Below, one piece after another: positions 8,211-18,467 of a DNA stretch of 64,000 nucleotides. A program made the translations under genes and the position numbers. Source of the stretch: Companilactobacillus pabuli (GTDB lineage: Bacteria > Bacillota > Bacilli > Lactobacillales > Lactobacillaceae); the NCBI RefSeq assembly GCF_014058425.1, contig NZ_CP049366.1, positions 1,612,001 to 1,676,000 of the forward strand, written 5' to 3'. Within the stretch, counting starts at the first letter, position 1; the number at the start of each line of letters is the position of its first letter. A model generated the notes under the pieces. The model had not been told where the DNA came from. It did not search any database and was given only the letters and a program-made list of their open reading frames with translations.

Positions 8211-8756
8211 CTATTTTTGTTTTTCAACTGATGTGAAATCAAGTTCAGCTGAAGTCATACGACCAAACATATCAACGTCAACTTTAAGTTTTCTGTGTTC
8301 ATCATCGATTTCTGTGATCTTACCAGTTGTATCTGAAAAGGCACCATCAGTGATGTTAACTGTTTCGCCAACTTCAAAGTCAGATGGCTTATTAGCATTC
8401 ATGCCATATTGCTTCATGATGCTATCAATTTCCTCGGGTAATAGTGGTGCAGGCTTACTACCTGAACCGTGACTGCCGACAAATCCAGTAACGCCTGGTG
8501 TATTACGAACGATAAACCATGACTCATCACTCATAACCATTTGTACTAAAACGTAACCAGGGAAAGTTTTTTCCATTTCTTTCTTTTCTTTACCGTTTTT
8601 CATTTTTGTTTCTTCTTCTTCAGGAACAACTGCTTGGAAAATGTAATCTTCCATACCCATTGATTGAGCACGTGATTCTAGATTTTCCTTAACTTTATTT
8701 TCATATCCTGAATAGGTATGCAAAACATACCATTGTTTTTCGCCAGCTTCAGCCAT
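8211..8756 (-). CDS. nusG: Transcription termination/antitermination factor NusG
   Basis: This 181-residue protein binds RNA polymerase and modulates pausing and Rho-type termination. The NGN domain starts KQWYVLHTYSGYENKVKENL and includes the conserved FPGYVLVQM; a C-terminal KOW domain contains EVGETVNITDGAFSDTTGKI. The ATG at 8756 follows GGAGG by 5-6 nt; a TTG four codons earlier overlaps it. It follows secE in the standard order, with a hairpin terminator between them. Confidence 0.97.
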   Translation of the reverse strand: MAEAGEKQWYVLHTYSGYENKVKENLESRAQSMGMEDYIFQAVVPEEEETKMKNGKEKKEMEKTFPGYVLVQMVMSDESWFIVRNTPGVTGFVGSHGSGSKPAPLLPEEIDSIMKQYGMNANKPSDFEVGETVNITDGAFSDTTGKITEIDDEHRKLKVDVDMFGRMTSAELDFTSVEKQK

Positions 8757-8778
8757 AATTTCCTCCAAAATTCAAAAT

Positions 8779-8809
8779 AAAAAAACTCCGAACCACAGTC
8801 GAAGTTTTT
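8779..8809 (-). terminator. Hairpin terminator between secE and nusG
   Basis: AAACTCCGA (8783-8791) pairs with TCGAAGTTT (8799-8807), with one G-U, followed on the minus strand by T-rich sequence. It may partially uncouple nusG from secE. Confidence 0.6.
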
Positions 8810-8851
8810 CTGATTGCTAATATCATAGCAAATTTTTGACATTCTTACAAT

Positions 8852-9037
8852 CTATTTACCCATGATAAAGGTTTGTAATAATTTAATTAGACCCCAATCA
8901 ACTACGGCAAAGAAGATTGCATACATTAGTGATGTAGCGATAACAGTCCATGTATCACGTCTGTTTTCTTTAAATGTAGGCCAAACAACTAATTTCATTT
9001 CTTTATTGACACTACCAAAAAATTTAAATAGTTTCAT
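8852..9037 (-). CDS. secE: Preprotein translocase subunit SecE
   Basis: This 61-residue membrane protein of the SecYEG channel has the typical short form: an amphipathic segment with the conserved EMKLVVWPT motif and a single C-terminal transmembrane helix (TSLMYAIFFAVVDWGLIKLL). The ATG at 9037 is preceded by GGAGG; the longer reading frame upstream lies inside rpmG and is not coding. It stands between rpmG and nusG as in other Firmicutes. Confidence 0.95.
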   Translation of the reverse strand: MKLFKFFGSVNKEMKLVVWPTFKENRRDTWTVIATSLMYAIFFAVVDWGLIKLLQTFIMGK

Positions 9038-9050
9038 TTGTTCCTCCAGC

Positions 9051-9200
9051 TTATCTTGTTTCTTTATGTAACGTGTGTTTTCCACAGTGCTTACAGAACT
9101 TTTTAACTTCTAGACGTTCTGTGCGGTTTGGGTTCTCGCTGATTGTGTAGTTACGTGAACCACAAACAGTGCAAGCTAATGCGACTTTTCTTAATCCCAT
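9051..9200 (-). CDS. rpmG: 50S ribosomal protein L33
   Basis: This 49-residue protein ([18 protein letters not shown], then [14 protein letters not shown]) is the zinc-containing type of L33 with two CxxC motifs. It is short enough to be missed by ORF filters. Gene order sigH-rpmG-secE-nusG is the conserved one. The C-plus form implies a zinc requirement; lactobacilli often hold a second, cysteine-free copy elsewhere, which is not in this window. Confidence 0.95.
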   Translation of the reverse strand: MGLRKVALACTVCGSRNYTISENPNRTERLEVKKFCKHCGKHTLHKETR

Positions 9201-9270
9201 GTTTATCTCCAAAATCTATTCTTAATCTTATTAATTGTAAACTCTGGAAGGTTGTTTGTCCATTGCAAAC

Positions 9271-9828
9271 TCATGACAAATCAGAATCGTCTTGCTTTAA
9301 AATCAAATACTTCAAGCGATAAATTGCGTTTTGAATTTTTTTAGGAGTACACGATTCTTTCTTACAAGCTTGGTCCATAGTTATCTTTCCTAAAATGAAT
9401 TGCATCGCTGTTAATTCCAGTTTACTCATCTTTTCAGTCAAAATTTCAACTTGATCTTTTACCTCTATTAAATAACGATGACCGTCAATTGGCCGTTGAT
9501 TCGGATGAACTTCTAAGGGCTCAGTCATCCCATTGATTTTTCTCTTACTCGCATTTTCACGTCTGATCAAATCAATAACTCGTCGTTCAAATTTCATCTT
9601 AAAGAAGCTACCAAATTTTGAACCACTGGTACCATCAAAAATTTGGCAAGTTTCATAACAAATTATAAAAGCCTCTTGATACCAGTCTTCACGATCAAAG
9701 CCAACGATATAGTAATGTTTAGCTAAATTATCAATCATCGGATGATATTTTTTCACTAGTTTATCTAGGGCTGATGAATCTCTATTAGTTCTGACTTGTT
9801 CAATCCATAGTGATTCTAGGCTATACAT
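9271..9828 (-). CDS. sigH: Sigma-70 family factor, SigH/ComX-like
   Basis: The 185-residue protein has a sigma region 2 (LDKLVKKYHPMIDNLAKHYYIVGFDREDWYQEAFIICYETCQIFD, with the region 2.4 helix FKMKFERRVIDLIRRENASKRK) and a C-terminal region 4-like helix pair (MDQACKKESCTPKKIQNAIYRLKYLIL). Sequence and position upstream of rpmG-secE-nusG match SigH, which in lactobacilli is linked to competence genes. No Shine-Dalgarno sequence is visible before the ATG, so translation may be weak or regulated. Identification rests on position as much as on motifs. Confidence 0.82.
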   Translation of the reverse strand: MYSLESLWIEQVRTNRDSSALDKLVKKYHPMIDNLAKHYYIVGFDREDWYQEAFIICYETCQIFDGTSGSKFGSFFKMKFERRVIDLIRRENASKRKINGMTEPLEVHPNQRPIDGHRYLIEVKDQVEILTEKMSKLELTAMQFILGKITMDQACKKESCTPKKIQNAIYRLKYLILKQDDSDLS

Positions 9829-9908
9829 TTGGCGTGTTGTTGTGGGAATAATCTTATATTTTTAGAATAACATTGCTGTTTCTTGCATTAAAAGAGAACA
9901 TTTGTTTA

Positions 9909-9938
9909 CAAAAAAAACGAATGAAATTTAATCATTCG
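9909..9938 (-). terminator. Intrinsic terminator after rlmB
   Basis: CGAATGA (9918-9924) pairs with TCATTCG (9932-9938), followed on the minus strand by eight T. It ends the dut-to-rlmB gene run before sigH. Confidence 0.8.
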
Positions 9939-9949
9939 CTTAATATAAA

Positions 9950-10726
9950 TTACGCATTTCTTGAAGCAAAAGCTTGGTACAACAAAATACCAGTCGCAAC
10001 TGAAGCATTCAAACTTTGCACGTGTCCGACCATCGGAATATTCAAAGTTTGATCAGCTTGTTTGAGAACTAGTGGTGAAATTCCCTTACCTTCGTTACCA
10101 ATGATCAGAGCGACTGCTCCTTTGGCATTCCAGTTACGATAATTGTCACCTTCCATAGCTGTACCAAAGACCCAAACATTCTTCTTCTTCAAGTCTTTGA
10201 TTGTGTTAACTAAGTTAGTTACACGGACTACTGGCACGTGTTCGATAGCACCAGTTGAAGTCTTAGCAACCGTTGAAGTAAGTCCAGTTGAACGATGCTT
10301 TGGCACGATGATTCCATGAACGCCTACGGCATCGGCTGTACGCATGATTGAACCGAGGTTATGGGGATCTTCAATTTTATCCAAAATCAAAATAAAGGGA
10401 TCTTCATTTTTCTTCTTAGCATTGTCAAAGATATCTTTCATTTCAGCGTATTGATAAGGGGCAATGTAAGCTGCCATTCCTTGGTGATTGCCGCCTTCAC
10501 TAATATCGTCCAACTTGTTCTTAGGTACTTCTTGAACGATCAAACGGTCACGCTTAGCTAATTTGATAGCTTCTGCGATGTGTTCACTTGAAAGTCCTTT
10601 TTGAACTAAAACTTTATTGACACGTTGATCAGCTGTTGAAGACTTCAATAGTTCAATTACTGAATGAACTCCATAAACTAATTCTTTTTCTTCATTGTTA
10701 TTATTTCTATTCGAATTTCCGGTCAT
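9950..10726 (-). CDS. rlmB: 23S rRNA (guanosine-2251-2'-O)-methyltransferase RlmB
   Basis: A SpoU-family (SPOUT) methyltransferase acting on G2251 of 23S rRNA. The N-terminal substrate-binding domain (YGVHSVIELL...) is followed by the catalytic domain with motif 1 (DKIEDPHNLGSIMRTADAVG), motif 2 (LIIGNEGKGIS) and motif 3 (IPMVGHVQSLNASVATGILLYQ). The ATG at 10726 gives 258 residues and overlaps the end of mrnC by 20 nt. In B. subtilis yacP follows rlmB; here there is a terminator and then sigH. Confidence 0.95.
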   Translation of the reverse strand: MTGNSNRNNNNEEKELVYGVHSVIELLKSSTADQRVNKVLVQKGLSSEHIAEAIKLAKRDRLIVQEVPKNKLDDISEGGNHQGMAAYIAPYQYAEMKDIFDNAKKKNEDPFILILDKIEDPHNLGSIMRTADAVGVHGIIVPKHRSTGLTSTVAKTSTGAIEHVPVVRVTNLVNTIKDLKKKNVWVFGTAMEGDNYRNWNAKGAVALIIGNEGKGISPLVLKQADQTLNIPMVGHVQSLNASVATGILLYQAFASRNA

Positions 10727-11120
10727 CTGCTGCACCACTTTCTACTTCATTTATACACCACAATGCAAGTTCTTTAACACGCTCTTTGTCTCCAGTAATA
10801 TCCAAGTAACCAAAGACGGCTTCAAAACCAGTGGACATATGATAAGTGACAACACTTGTATTCTTTGCTTTAGTTTGCTTCTTGGCATTACGCCCGTTCT
10901 TATAAATCCTTACTTCTTGTTCAGTCAAAACATCGTTATCGAGCATCAAAGTTATCAATGAAGCTTGAGCTTTCGCTGATACATAATGTTTGGCTTGGTG
11001 TTGTAATTCATTTACTTTGACGATATTTTTAGACAATAAATGTTCACGAATAAATACTTCATAAACCGCATCGCCTAAATAGGCCAAAGTTACACCGTTA
11101 AATTTCTTAACATCAGTCAT
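10707..11120 (-). CDS. mrnC: Mini-ribonuclease III
   Basis: This 137-residue RNase III-like nuclease lacks a dsRNA-binding domain and matures 23S rRNA in Firmicutes. The catalytic-domain signature is [18 protein letters not shown] near residues 13-30, and the second acidic cluster is in the [22 protein letters not shown] segment. It overlaps the end of cysS by 8 nt and the start of rlmB by 20 nt, indicating a tightly coupled cysS-mrnC-rlmB unit. Confidence 0.95.
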   Translation of the reverse strand: MTDVKKFNGVTLAYLGDAVYEVFIREHLLSKNIVKVNELQHQAKHYVSAKAQASLITLMLDNDVLTEQEVRIYKNGRNAKKQTKAKNTSVVTYHMSTGFEAVFGYLDITGDKERVKELALWCINEVESGAADDRKFE

Positions 11121-12519
11121 TAATATGCCACCGTGTTCCTTGAGGGGTATCTTCTAAGATTACGCCCATATCTTTTAGTTGGTCACGTAATTTATCACTC
11201 GTAGCGAAATCTTTGTTTGCACGAGCTTGGTCACGTTGATCGACCATTTGTTGAATTTCTTCAGAAAGGTCTTGTTGACTATCCAAGTTGATTCCAAGAA
11301 TACTTGTCAAATCAGCCATAGCTTTTAGGATAACATTTACAGCATTTTTAGCAACTGTATCTCTTGATGAGTAATTGTTAGCTAAACTGACCAAATTAAA
11401 GATTTCCGTCAAACCATTTTGAACGTTAAAGTCATCATTCATAGCCGTTTTGAAATCTTCGATAATATCTTGGGTTTGAGTAACGATTTCTTCGTCATCT
11501 GTATCCTTAGCATCATCTAATCTAAATTTCAAATTGTTGTAAGCTGTCTTAATCTTATCTAAATTGTCAGCCGCTTTTTGCAAATTAGCTTGGGAATATT
11601 CGAGTGGTCGACGGTAATGAGTTGATGAAAGGAAGAATCTCAAAACTTGCGGATTAGTCTTTCTGACCAAATCATGAACCGTGACAAAGTTACCGAGTGA
11701 CTTACTCATCTTTTCGTTATTCTCGACAGTTACAAAACCATTGTGCATCCAATAGTTAACGAATTTCTTACCAGTCTTAGCTTCACTTTGAGCAATTTCG
11801 TTTTCGTGGTGTGGGAACTCTAAGTCTTGACCACCACCGTGAATGTCAAAAGTTTCACCTAAATACTTAGTTGACATAACTGAACATTCGATGTGCCAAC
11901 CTGGACGACCCTCACCCCAAGGAGAATCCCATTTGATCTCGCCTGGTTTAGCTTTTTTCCAAAGAACAAAGTCAATTGGATCTTGCTTCTTATCGAACTC
12001 AGCTTCACCAATGTGTTCACTGGCACCTTCAACTAATTGATCGATATTTTGGTCAGAAAGCTCACCATAATGTTTGAACTTTCTAGCTCGATAAAAGACA
12101 TCCCCGTCAGATTCATAAGCATAGCCTTTATCAATCAAAACTTTAACGAAATCGATAATATCTTGAATGTTATCAGTAGCTCTGGGATTAATAGTAGCTT
12201 TTTGCACGTTGATAGCTGCAATATCTTCATAAAAGGCTTTGATAAAACGATCAGCTACTTCTGGGACGGTAATTCCTTCACGATTAGCTTCTTTAATCAT
12301 TTTGTCATCGACATCAGTGAAGTTAGATACGAATTTTACCTTGTAACCTAGGAATTCCAAATAACGACGAACTGTATCAAACGCTACGATCGAACGAGCG
12401 TTACCAATGTGAATGTAGTTATACACAGTCGGTCCACAGACGTACATATTAACTTGATTAGGTGTTATTGGTTTAAATTCTTCTTTTTCACGGGTCAATG
12501 TATTGAAAATTTTCAACAT
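11113..12519 (-). CDS. cysS: Cysteinyl-tRNA synthetase
   Basis: Class I aminoacyl-tRNA synthetase of 468 residues. It has the zinc cysteine [19 protein letters not shown] containing the HIGH-type motif (HIGN), the [10 protein letters not shown] zinc-ligand region, and KMSKSLGN for ATP binding. The C-terminal DALR-type helices and terminal [24 protein letters not shown] are typical. The ATG at 12519 (MLKIFN) follows AGGTG; a GTG three codons earlier is less likely. It precedes mrnC with an 8-nt overlap. Confidence 0.97.
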   Translation of the reverse strand: MLKIFNTLTREKEEFKPITPNQVNMYVCGPTVYNYIHIGNARSIVAFDTVRRYLEFLGYKVKFVSNFTDVDDKMIKEANREGITVPEVADRFIKAFYEDIAAINVQKATINPRATDNIQDIIDFVKVLIDKGYAYESDGDVFYRARKFKHYGELSDQNIDQLVEGASEHIGEAEFDKKQDPIDFVLWKKAKPGEIKWDSPWGEGRPGWHIECSVMSTKYLGETFDIHGGGQDLEFPHHENEIAQSEAKTGKKFVNYWMHNGFVTVENNEKMSKSLGNFVTVHDLVRKTNPQVLRFFLSSTHYRRPLEYSQANLQKAADNLDKIKTAYNNLKFRLDDAKDTDDEEIVTQTQDIIEDFKTAMNDDFNVQNGLTEIFNLVSLANNYSSRDTVAKNAVNVILKAMADLTSILGINLDSQQDLSEEIQQMVDQRDQARANKDFATSDKLRDQLKDMGVILEDTPQGTRWHIND

Positions 12520-12534
12520 AATCTTCACCTATAT

Positions 12535-12579
12535 AAAAAAGAGCTTGGAGGCAAACTAAGTTTTCCTTCAACCTCTTTT
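12535..12579 (-). terminator. Weak hairpin between gltX and cysS
   Basis: CCTTCAACCTCTTTT (12565-12579) pairs with AAAAGAGCTTGGAGG (12537-12551) with two mismatches or G-U pairs, followed on the minus strand by T-rich sequence. It could attenuate transcription into cysS. Confidence 0.5.
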
Positions 12580-12604
12580 TCTTTTCTTTTAGTTTTTTCG
12601 CGCT

Positions 12605-14101
12605 TTATTTCATTTCATTCAAAGTCTTGTCGATATTTGCAAGAGCTTGATCTTTACCAAACAATTCGATAGTTTCAGCGATTGCTGGACCATGCATTGT
12701 TCTAGTAGCAGCAATTCTAGCTGGCATGTATAGTTTTCTACCCTTAACACCAGTATCAGCACGAACTGATTGAATAGCATCCATGATTTGAGCAGCTGTG
12801 AAGCGTGGTAATTTTTCTAACTTACCTTTCAAGTCTTCGATAGCAGTCTTAGCATCATCGTCAGCTAATTCTTTTTGTTCGTCATCAGTTAGATGTTCTG
12901 GTTGATTGAAGAAGACATCAGCCAAATCGATAATTTGTTGTGTGTATGACATTTGTGGCATGTAAAGTTCTGTCAAATGTCTTACCCATTGAATTTGGTC
13001 AGTTGATGGATCAGCTGGTACTCGTTTTGCTTCAATCAAGTTAGCAAGTACTAAGTCAGTGATTTCACTAACATCAGCGTGCTTAACATATTGGTTGTTG
13101 ACCCATTCTAGTTTCTTTTGGTCAAATTTAGCAGGTGATTTGCTCAAACGGTGTTCGTCAAAAATCTTGATGAATTGTTTGCGAGTGAATAATTCGTCTT
13201 CACCAACTGGTGACCAACCAAGAAGTGTAATGAAGTTAAACATAGCTTCTGGTAGGTAACCTAATTCACGATATTGTTCGATAAATTGTAGGATTGATTC
13301 ATCACGTTTACTTAACTTCTTACCAGTTTCAGTATTGATGATCAATGTCATGTGACCAAATTTTGGAGCTTCCCAGCCTAAGGCATCGTAAATCATCAAT
13401 TGTTTTGGTGTGTTAGCAACGTGATCATCACCACGAAGAACATGACTGATTTCCATCAAATGGTCATCAATAACAACCGCAAAGTTGTATGTTGGCATAC
13501 CGTCACGCTTTTGGATAACCCAATCGCCACCGATAGTATCTGAACCGATTGAAACTTTACCCTTTACGATATCGTCCCATTCGTAGTTCTTACCAACTGG
13601 TACGTGGAATCTAACAACTGGTTGAACACCAGCATCTTCTGCTTCTTTGATCTTAGCAGCTTTTTCTTCGTCAGACATACCTTCAAATTCATATTCATAA
13701 TGAGGCATTTGTCCGTGAGCTTCTTGATCCTCACGCATTGCTTGTAGTTGTTCTTCAGTCAGATATGATTTGTAAGCTAAACCTTTTTCTAGTAATTCAT
13801 CAATGTATTTTTGATAAATTTCTTTTCTTTCTGATTGACGATATGGACCATAGTCACCACCGACATCTGGACCTTCATCCCAATCAACGCCAAGCCACTT
13901 TAGGTTTTCTAGTTGACTCTTTGTTCCACCTTTAACGTTTCTCTTTGTATCAGTATCTTCAATACGGATAACGAAAGTTCCCTTGTGACTACGTGCGAAC
14001 AAGTAGTTAAAGATAGCTGTTCTAGCATTCCCAATGTGCAAGTGACCTGTTGGACTTGGTGCATATCTTACACGAATTTTATTATCTGACTTTTTTGCCA
14101 T
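12605..14101 (-). CDS. gltX: Glutamyl-tRNA synthetase
   Basis: Class I aminoacyl-tRNA synthetase of 498 residues, probably non-discriminating as in other Firmicutes that use the GatCAB pathway. It has the HIGH-type motif [18 protein letters not shown] near residue 10 and KLSKRDES as the KMSKS equivalent. The start is ATG 14101, 7-8 nt after GGGGAGA; 62 further in-frame residues upstream are the out-of-frame shadow of the Asn-rich tail of yacL. The yacL stop lies inside gltX, a 20-nt overlap. Confidence 0.97.
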   Translation of the reverse strand: MAKKSDNKIRVRYAPSPTGHLHIGNARTAIFNYLFARSHKGTFVIRIEDTDTKRNVKGGTKSQLENLKWLGVDWDEGPDVGGDYGPYRQSERKEIYQKYIDELLEKGLAYKSYLTEEQLQAMREDQEAHGQMPHYEYEFEGMSDEEKAAKIKEAEDAGVQPVVRFHVPVGKNYEWDDIVKGKVSIGSDTIGGDWVIQKRDGMPTYNFAVVIDDHLMEISHVLRGDDHVANTPKQLMIYDALGWEAPKFGHMTLIINTETGKKLSKRDESILQFIEQYRELGYLPEAMFNFITLLGWSPVGEDELFTRKQFIKIFDEHRLSKSPAKFDQKKLEWVNNQYVKHADVSEITDLVLANLIEAKRVPADPSTDQIQWVRHLTELYMPQMSYTQQIIDLADVFFNQPEHLTDDEQKELADDDAKTAIEDLKGKLEKLPRFTAAQIMDAIQSVRADTGVKGRKLYMPARIAATRTMHGPAIAETIELFGKDQALANIDKTLNEMK

Positions 14102-15371
14102 TTCTGTGTTCTCCCCTTTTATTTCTCGAGTTGTTTTTATTCGAATTCCGGTTGCCATTGTTACGGTTACGATTTCCATTATTGCGGTTGCCGCCATTAT
14201 GGTTATTGTTGCCGTTATGGTTGTTTGAATTCTCCTTGGCACTACTCTTTTCCTGGATACCATGTATTGAATGTTTAGGTTTTGCAAATATCATTTTACC
14301 AGCATCAGTTTGCAATGCACTAGTTACGATGACTTCGACGTCTTTATTGATAAAGTATTTACCTTCTTCAACAACGACCATCGTACCATCTTCTAGGTAT
14401 GCGACACCTTGCTCTCTTTCAGTACCCTCTTTTATAACTTTAACAGTCATTGCCTCTCCTGGCAAAATCATTGGTTTCAAGACTTTGGCTAGTTCGTTAA
14501 TGTTAAGTACCTGAACATTTTGAAATTCACTTACCTTACTTAAATTATAATCATTTGTCATGACGGCACCACCAATTTCTTTGGCTAATTTAAGTAATTT
14601 CATGTCAACTTCTGGTATATTATCATAATCTCGCGTTGTTGTTTCATAATTAATAGTTTGATCCATCTTCATTTCGTTCAAAATGTCCAAACCACGACGT
14701 CCGCGTTCACGTTTTTGACTATCACTGGAATCGGAAATTAGTTGCAATTCATGAACAACAAAGTCCGGAATCATCAACTTACCTTCCAAAAATCCAGTTT
14801 CAGCCAATTGATGAATCCGACCATCAATAATTACTGAAGTATCCAAAATCTTATATGGATAAAATTCTTTTTTGGCAGAACGACGAGTTACTTCACCTTC
14901 AGAAGCAATCTGGTCGCTCTTATCATTAGTTTTGTTGTTTCGTTTAGTAATAGAGAAATTAGTCCAATCATTTCGACGACTAGTTCCCATACGAAAACCG
15001 ATCCAACCAAAGACAATCATTAAAATTACCGGAATCACATTAGAAAACATATTGTGCATCATGTAAAACGGAATTGAAATGATGTTAGCTAAAACTAGAC
15101 CTGCGATTAAGAAACTAGCTCCATAAATAATCCAACCGGGGGATCTAGAGTTTAGATATTTTTCCATTTTTTGATTTAATTCCATGATTGGTCTAACAAA
15201 CAAGAACGACAAAAAATAAAATATAATACATCCAATAAGTCCGTCAAAATAGCCGTTGTTGATAAAAGCAATTCCTGCTAAACCGAAAATTTCCCACAAA
15301 CTAGGCAAAATCGTAATTCCGACTGCAATACCTAGCAAAGCGAAAACTATATTTATTACAATTTTTCGCAT
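14082..15371 (-). CDS. yacL: PIN/TRAM domain membrane protein YacL
   Basis: The 429-residue protein has about four N-terminal transmembrane helices (to residue ~130), a PIN nuclease-like domain starting [16 protein letters not shown] with acidic residues (DTS, DGR, later TNDYNLSKV), then a TRAM-like domain ([14 protein letters not shown]...). This is the YacL layout between radA and gltX. The last 65 residues are an unusual low-complexity tail rich in Asn, Gly, His and Arg, absent in typical YacL. The tail's DNA contains the ribosome site of gltX. Cellular role is not established. Confidence 0.92.
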   Translation of the reverse strand: MRKIVINIVFALLGIAVGITILPSLWEIFGLAGIAFINNGYFDGLIGCIIFYFLSFLFVRPIMELNQKMEKYLNSRSPGWIIYGASFLIAGLVLANIISIPFYMMHNMFSNVIPVILMIVFGWIGFRMGTSRRNDWTNFSITKRNNKTNDKSDQIASEGEVTRRSAKKEFYPYKILDTSVIIDGRIHQLAETGFLEGKLMIPDFVVHELQLISDSSDSQKRERGRRGLDILNEMKMDQTINYETTTRDYDNIPEVDMKLLKLAKEIGGAVMTNDYNLSKVSEFQNVQVLNINELAKVLKPMILPGEAMTVKVIKEGTEREQGVAYLEDGTMVVVEEGKYFINKDVEVIVTSALQTDAGKMIFAKPKHSIHGIQEKSSAKENSNNHNGNNNHNGGNRNNGNRNRNNGNRNSNKNNSRNKRGEHRNGKKVR

Positions 15372-15385
15372 AAAAACCTCCTTAA

Positions 15386-16756
15386 TTAAAATATTTTGTT
15401 CATAGCGTCTGACACGGTACTGACACCGATGATTTGAATCTTATTATTTTTGGACCAATCACCAAGATTATTCTTAGGAATAAAGATTCGTTTGAAACCA
15501 AGCTTTTCTGCTTCATTAACGCGTTGATCGATTCTATTGACTCGTCTAACTTCACCGGTCAAACCGACTTCGCCAACGAAACAATCAGTTCCAGGTATAC
15601 CCATATTCTTGTAACTGGAGGCAATTGACATTGCTAAAGCCAAATCGATTGCAGGCTCATCCAATTTTACGCCACCAGTTGATTTCAAATAAGCATCTTG
15701 ATTTTGGAGCATCAAATTACCACGTTTTTCTAGTACCGCCATAATAACTGAAACTCGATTATGATCTAAACCAGTTGCGGTTCTCTTAGCATTACCAAAA
15801 ACAGTTGGGGTAATCAAAGATTGAATTTCAACCAAAATTGGTCTCGTTCCTTCCATTGAAACTACCACCGCAGAACCATTGGCATTAGCTAAACGTTCTT
15901 CCAAGAAAATCTCCGAAGGATTAGCTACTTCAACTAATCCTTTCGTTCGCATTTCAAAAATACCGATTTCGTTAGTTGAGCCAAAACGATTCTTGACTGA
16001 ACGTAAGATTCGATAACTGTGATGAGTGTCACCTTCAAAATACAAAACTGTATCTACCATGTGTTCCAAAATCTTTGGTCCAGCGATGGCACCACCCTTG
16101 GTCACATGTCCCACAACGAAGACGGTGATATTTTGTTGTTTAGCGATATTCATCAATTCTGCCGTTACTTCACGAATTTGTGAAATACTACCAACAGCAG
16201 AAGAAATTTCTGGTTCATCCATTGTTTGTACCGAATCGATAATCAAAAAGTCTGGCTTCATATCATCGATGGTTTGACGAATATAACTCATATCAGTCTG
16301 TGGGTAAATGTACAAGTTATCACCCTTAATGCCTAGACGATCAGCTCGCATTTTAATTTGTGAAGCGCTCTCTTCACCAGAAACGTACAAAACCTTGCCA
16401 CCGGTCTTTTGAAGTTGTCCTGAAACTTGAGTCAAAAGCGTTGATTTACCAATTCCCGGATCTCCACCAATTAAAATCAAAGAACCCGGTACGATTCCGC
16501 CACCAAGAACTCGATTCAATTCATCCATATCAGTCTTGATTCGAGGTTCTTTTTCAAAAGAGACATCCCCAATTTTAACTGGTTTAGATTCCAAATCACT
16601 GACACGACGACTAGGTGTGACACTGGCTTTGACAGTTGCTTGATCAACTTCTTCGACCATTTGATTCCAAACGCCACAGTTAGGACAACGACCTAAATAC
16701 TTTGGTGAAACGTAACCACAATTTTGACATACGAATTTTGTTTTAGCTTTAGCCAA
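15386..16756 (-). CDS. radA: DNA repair protein RadA
   Basis: This 456-residue RecA-like branch-migration helicase has an N-terminal zinc finger ([18 protein letters not shown]), Walker [13 protein letters not shown] near residue 98, the RadA-specific KNRFG motif ([10 protein letters not shown]), and a C-terminal Lon protease-like domain ([20 protein letters not shown]). Length is normal. It is 20 nt after dut, so the two are probably co-transcribed with yacL and gltX. Confidence 0.97.
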   Translation of the reverse strand: MAKAKTKFVCQNCGYVSPKYLGRCPNCGVWNQMVEEVDQATVKASVTPSRRVSDLESKPVKIGDVSFEKEPRIKTDMDELNRVLGGGIVPGSLILIGGDPGIGKSTLLTQVSGQLQKTGGKVLYVSGEESASQIKMRADRLGIKGDNLYIYPQTDMSYIRQTIDDMKPDFLIIDSVQTMDEPEISSAVGSISQIREVTAELMNIAKQQNITVFVVGHVTKGGAIAGPKILEHMVDTVLYFEGDTHHSYRILRSVKNRFGSTNEIGIFEMRTKGLVEVANPSEIFLEERLANANGSAVVVSMEGTRPILVEIQSLITPTVFGNAKRTATGLDHNRVSVIMAVLEKRGNLMLQNQDAYLKSTGGVKLDEPAIDLALAMSIASSYKNMGIPGTDCFVGEVGLTGEVRRVNRIDQRVNEAEKLGFKRIFIPKNNLGDWSKNNKIQIIGVSTVSDAMNKIF

Positions 16757-16776
16757 TAAAATAGTTCCTTTCTTAA

Positions 16777-17319
16777 TTATATTCCTGAAGAACCAAATCC
16801 ACCAAGGCGTTTCTTTAATCCACCTTCATCATCATCGGTTGTAAGATATTTAATGAAAATTCCTTGCGCCAATCGTTCACCCTTTTTGACCTTATAATCC
16901 ATTGGGAAAAAGTTGATCAATTGAACAAACAATTCACCTTCATTACTATCATTATTATAGTAGTCTGCGTCAACTACACCAATACCATTAGGGATTGAAA
17001 GTCCACGTTTCAAAGGATTGCTTGAACGGCTGGCAATAATCAAAACTTCGTCATCTTGCATGTAAGCTTTGATACCAGTTGGAACTAGAACTGGCTTGAT
17101 TGATTTTTGAACTTCAGCAAGTTTTGAGTCATCCATCTTGCCTTTATTCAAAATAAATTTCAAAACATTTAAAACTCCAAATTTCCAAATTGAAGGCACC
17201 ACGAAATCCTGTGCACTTTCAATATCATAACCAGCAGCGTTTTTAGTCTGACGAACTGGCAAATTAATACCTCGTCCCTCGTATTTCTTCACAATTTCAA
17301 ATCCACGTTTTTTTGTCAA
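16777..17319 (-). CDS. dut: dUTP diphosphatase
   Basis: This trimeric-type dUTPase of 180 residues hydrolyses dUTP to dUMP and keeps uracil out of DNA. Motif I AGYDIESA, motif [12 protein letters not shown], motif [14 protein letters not shown], motif [11 protein letters not shown] and the C-terminal GGFGSSG are all present. The start is TTG (17319) with AAGGAG 7 nt upstream. A lactobacillar insertion around residues 50-80 makes it longer than the E. coli enzyme. It heads the dut-radA-yacL-gltX run. Confidence 0.93.
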   Translation of the reverse strand: MTKKRGFEIVKKYEGRGINLPVRQTKNAAGYDIESAQDFVVPSIWKFGVLNVLKFILNKGKMDDSKLAEVQKSIKPVLVPTGIKAYMQDDEVLIIASRSSNPLKRGLSIPNGIGVVDADYYNNDSNEGELFVQLINFFPMDYKVKKGERLAQGIFIKYLTTDDDEGGLKKRLGGFGSSGI

Positions 17320-17450
17320 ATCGAAAACTCCTTCAGCATTAGATAACTAAAATAATAGCATTTTAGGCGCTATAAAACTATTCATTACACTGACTTTCTA
17401 CTTATAATAGAGTAATATAAAATTAAATTAATCTAGCAGGAGGTAATTAT

Positions 17451-17753
17451 ATGGAAATGAAACATGAGGACGGTCGTTTTTACTTTGAAGACGATGACAA
17501 AATGATTGGTGAGATCACTTACTCAACTGTTAAAGATGGCGTTGTCTCAATCGACCACACTTACGTTGACGACAATTATCGAGGTCAAGGTCTAGCTGGT
17601 AAACTTTTGAATGCTATGTTGGATTTTTCCGATTTAAAAGGTCTCAAGGTAGTTCCAGTTTGTGAATATGCCAAAGCTGCTTTTGAAAAGAAGCCAGAAA
17701 TTAGATTTCTTTTAGCTGATAATTACCAAGAGCTATTGAAGGGGGAAAATTAG
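17451..17753 (+). CDS. GNAT-like N-acetyltransferase (YidJ/YjdJ type)
   Basis: This short acetyl-CoA-binding domain protein (100 residues) carries the phosphopantetheine-binding motif YRGQGLAGKLLNAM near residues 44-57 and a VVPVCEYAKAAF ending, typical of the small Gcn5-like domain family whose substrate is unknown. AGGAGG lies 7 nt before the ATG, and TATAAT at about 17404 could be the -10 element. It abuts rpiA. Confidence 0.9.
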   Translation: MEMKHEDGRFYFEDDDKMIGEITYSTVKDGVVSIDHTYVDDNYRGQGLAGKLLNAMLDFSDLKGLKVVPVCEYAKAAFEKKPEIRFLLADNYQELLKGEN

Positions 17754-18443
17754 TTGAATCAAGATGAATTAAAGAAAGCCGTTGGTGTTAAATCAGTCGA
17801 TTACATCAAGAGTGACACCGTAGTTGGTCTAGGTACAGGTTCTACTGTTTACTACATGATTGAAGAATTGGGCAAGAGATATCAAAGTGGTGAAATCAAG
17901 AATATCGTAGCAGTAACTACTTCATCCCGTTCTGAAAAGCAAGCTCAATCCCTAGGCATTCCAACCAAAGATTTGAACGACGTTGATCACATCGACTTAA
18001 CAATCGATGGTGCTGACCAAATCGACAAAAACTATCAAGGAATCAAAGGTGGCGGTGCTGCCCACTTGTTAGAAAAAATGGTCGCTACTAACTCAACTAA
18101 AAATATTTGGATCGTTGACCAATCAAAAATGGCTGACACATTAGGCAGTTTCCCATTACCTTTGGAAGTAATTCCATTTGGTTGCGAGAAGACTTTTGAA
18201 GACTTGCAAAAAGAAGATTTAAAGCCAGAATTCCGTCTCGATGAAAATGGCAAACGCGTCTTAACTCACAATAAAAATTACGTTATCGACTTAAAAGTTG
18301 GTACGATCAATCATCCTCATCTTCTAGCTGATTGGTTAGATCATCAAGTTGGAATAGTTGCACATGGCCTATTTCTTGATATAGTTAATACTATTATCGT
18401 CGGTTACGAGGATGGTCCAAAGGTAATCGATAATATTAGATAA
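17754..18443 (+). CDS. rpiA: Ribose-5-phosphate isomerase A
   Basis: This 229-residue enzyme interconverts ribose-5-phosphate and ribulose-5-phosphate in the pentose phosphate pathway. Motifs are [26 protein letters not shown] and the [11 protein letters not shown] phosphate site. It starts with TTG immediately after the preceding stop codon, with GGGGGAAAA as ribosome site. It forms a short operon with the GNAT gene and pepC. Confidence 0.96.
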   Translation: MNQDELKKAVGVKSVDYIKSDTVVGLGTGSTVYYMIEELGKRYQSGEIKNIVAVTTSSRSEKQAQSLGIPTKDLNDVDHIDLTIDGADQIDKNYQGIKGGGAAHLLEKMVATNSTKNIWIVDQSKMADTLGSFPLPLEVIPFGCEKTFEDLQKEDLKPEFRLDENGKRVLTHNKNYVIDLKVGTINHPHLLADWLDHQVGIVAHGLFLDIVNTIIVGYEDGPKVIDNIR

Positions 18444-18467
18444 ATTTCAAACAGAGGAGAATATTGC

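Noticed and set aside
14102-14287. N-terminal extension of gltX by 62 residues
   Set aside because: It is the shadow of the repetitive yacL tail in another frame; the ribosome site and homology point to ATG 14101.
12519-14300. T-box leaders before cysS or gltX
   Set aside because: The gltX start lies inside yacL and the gltX-cysS gap is about 85 bp, too short; no T-box core sequence was seen.
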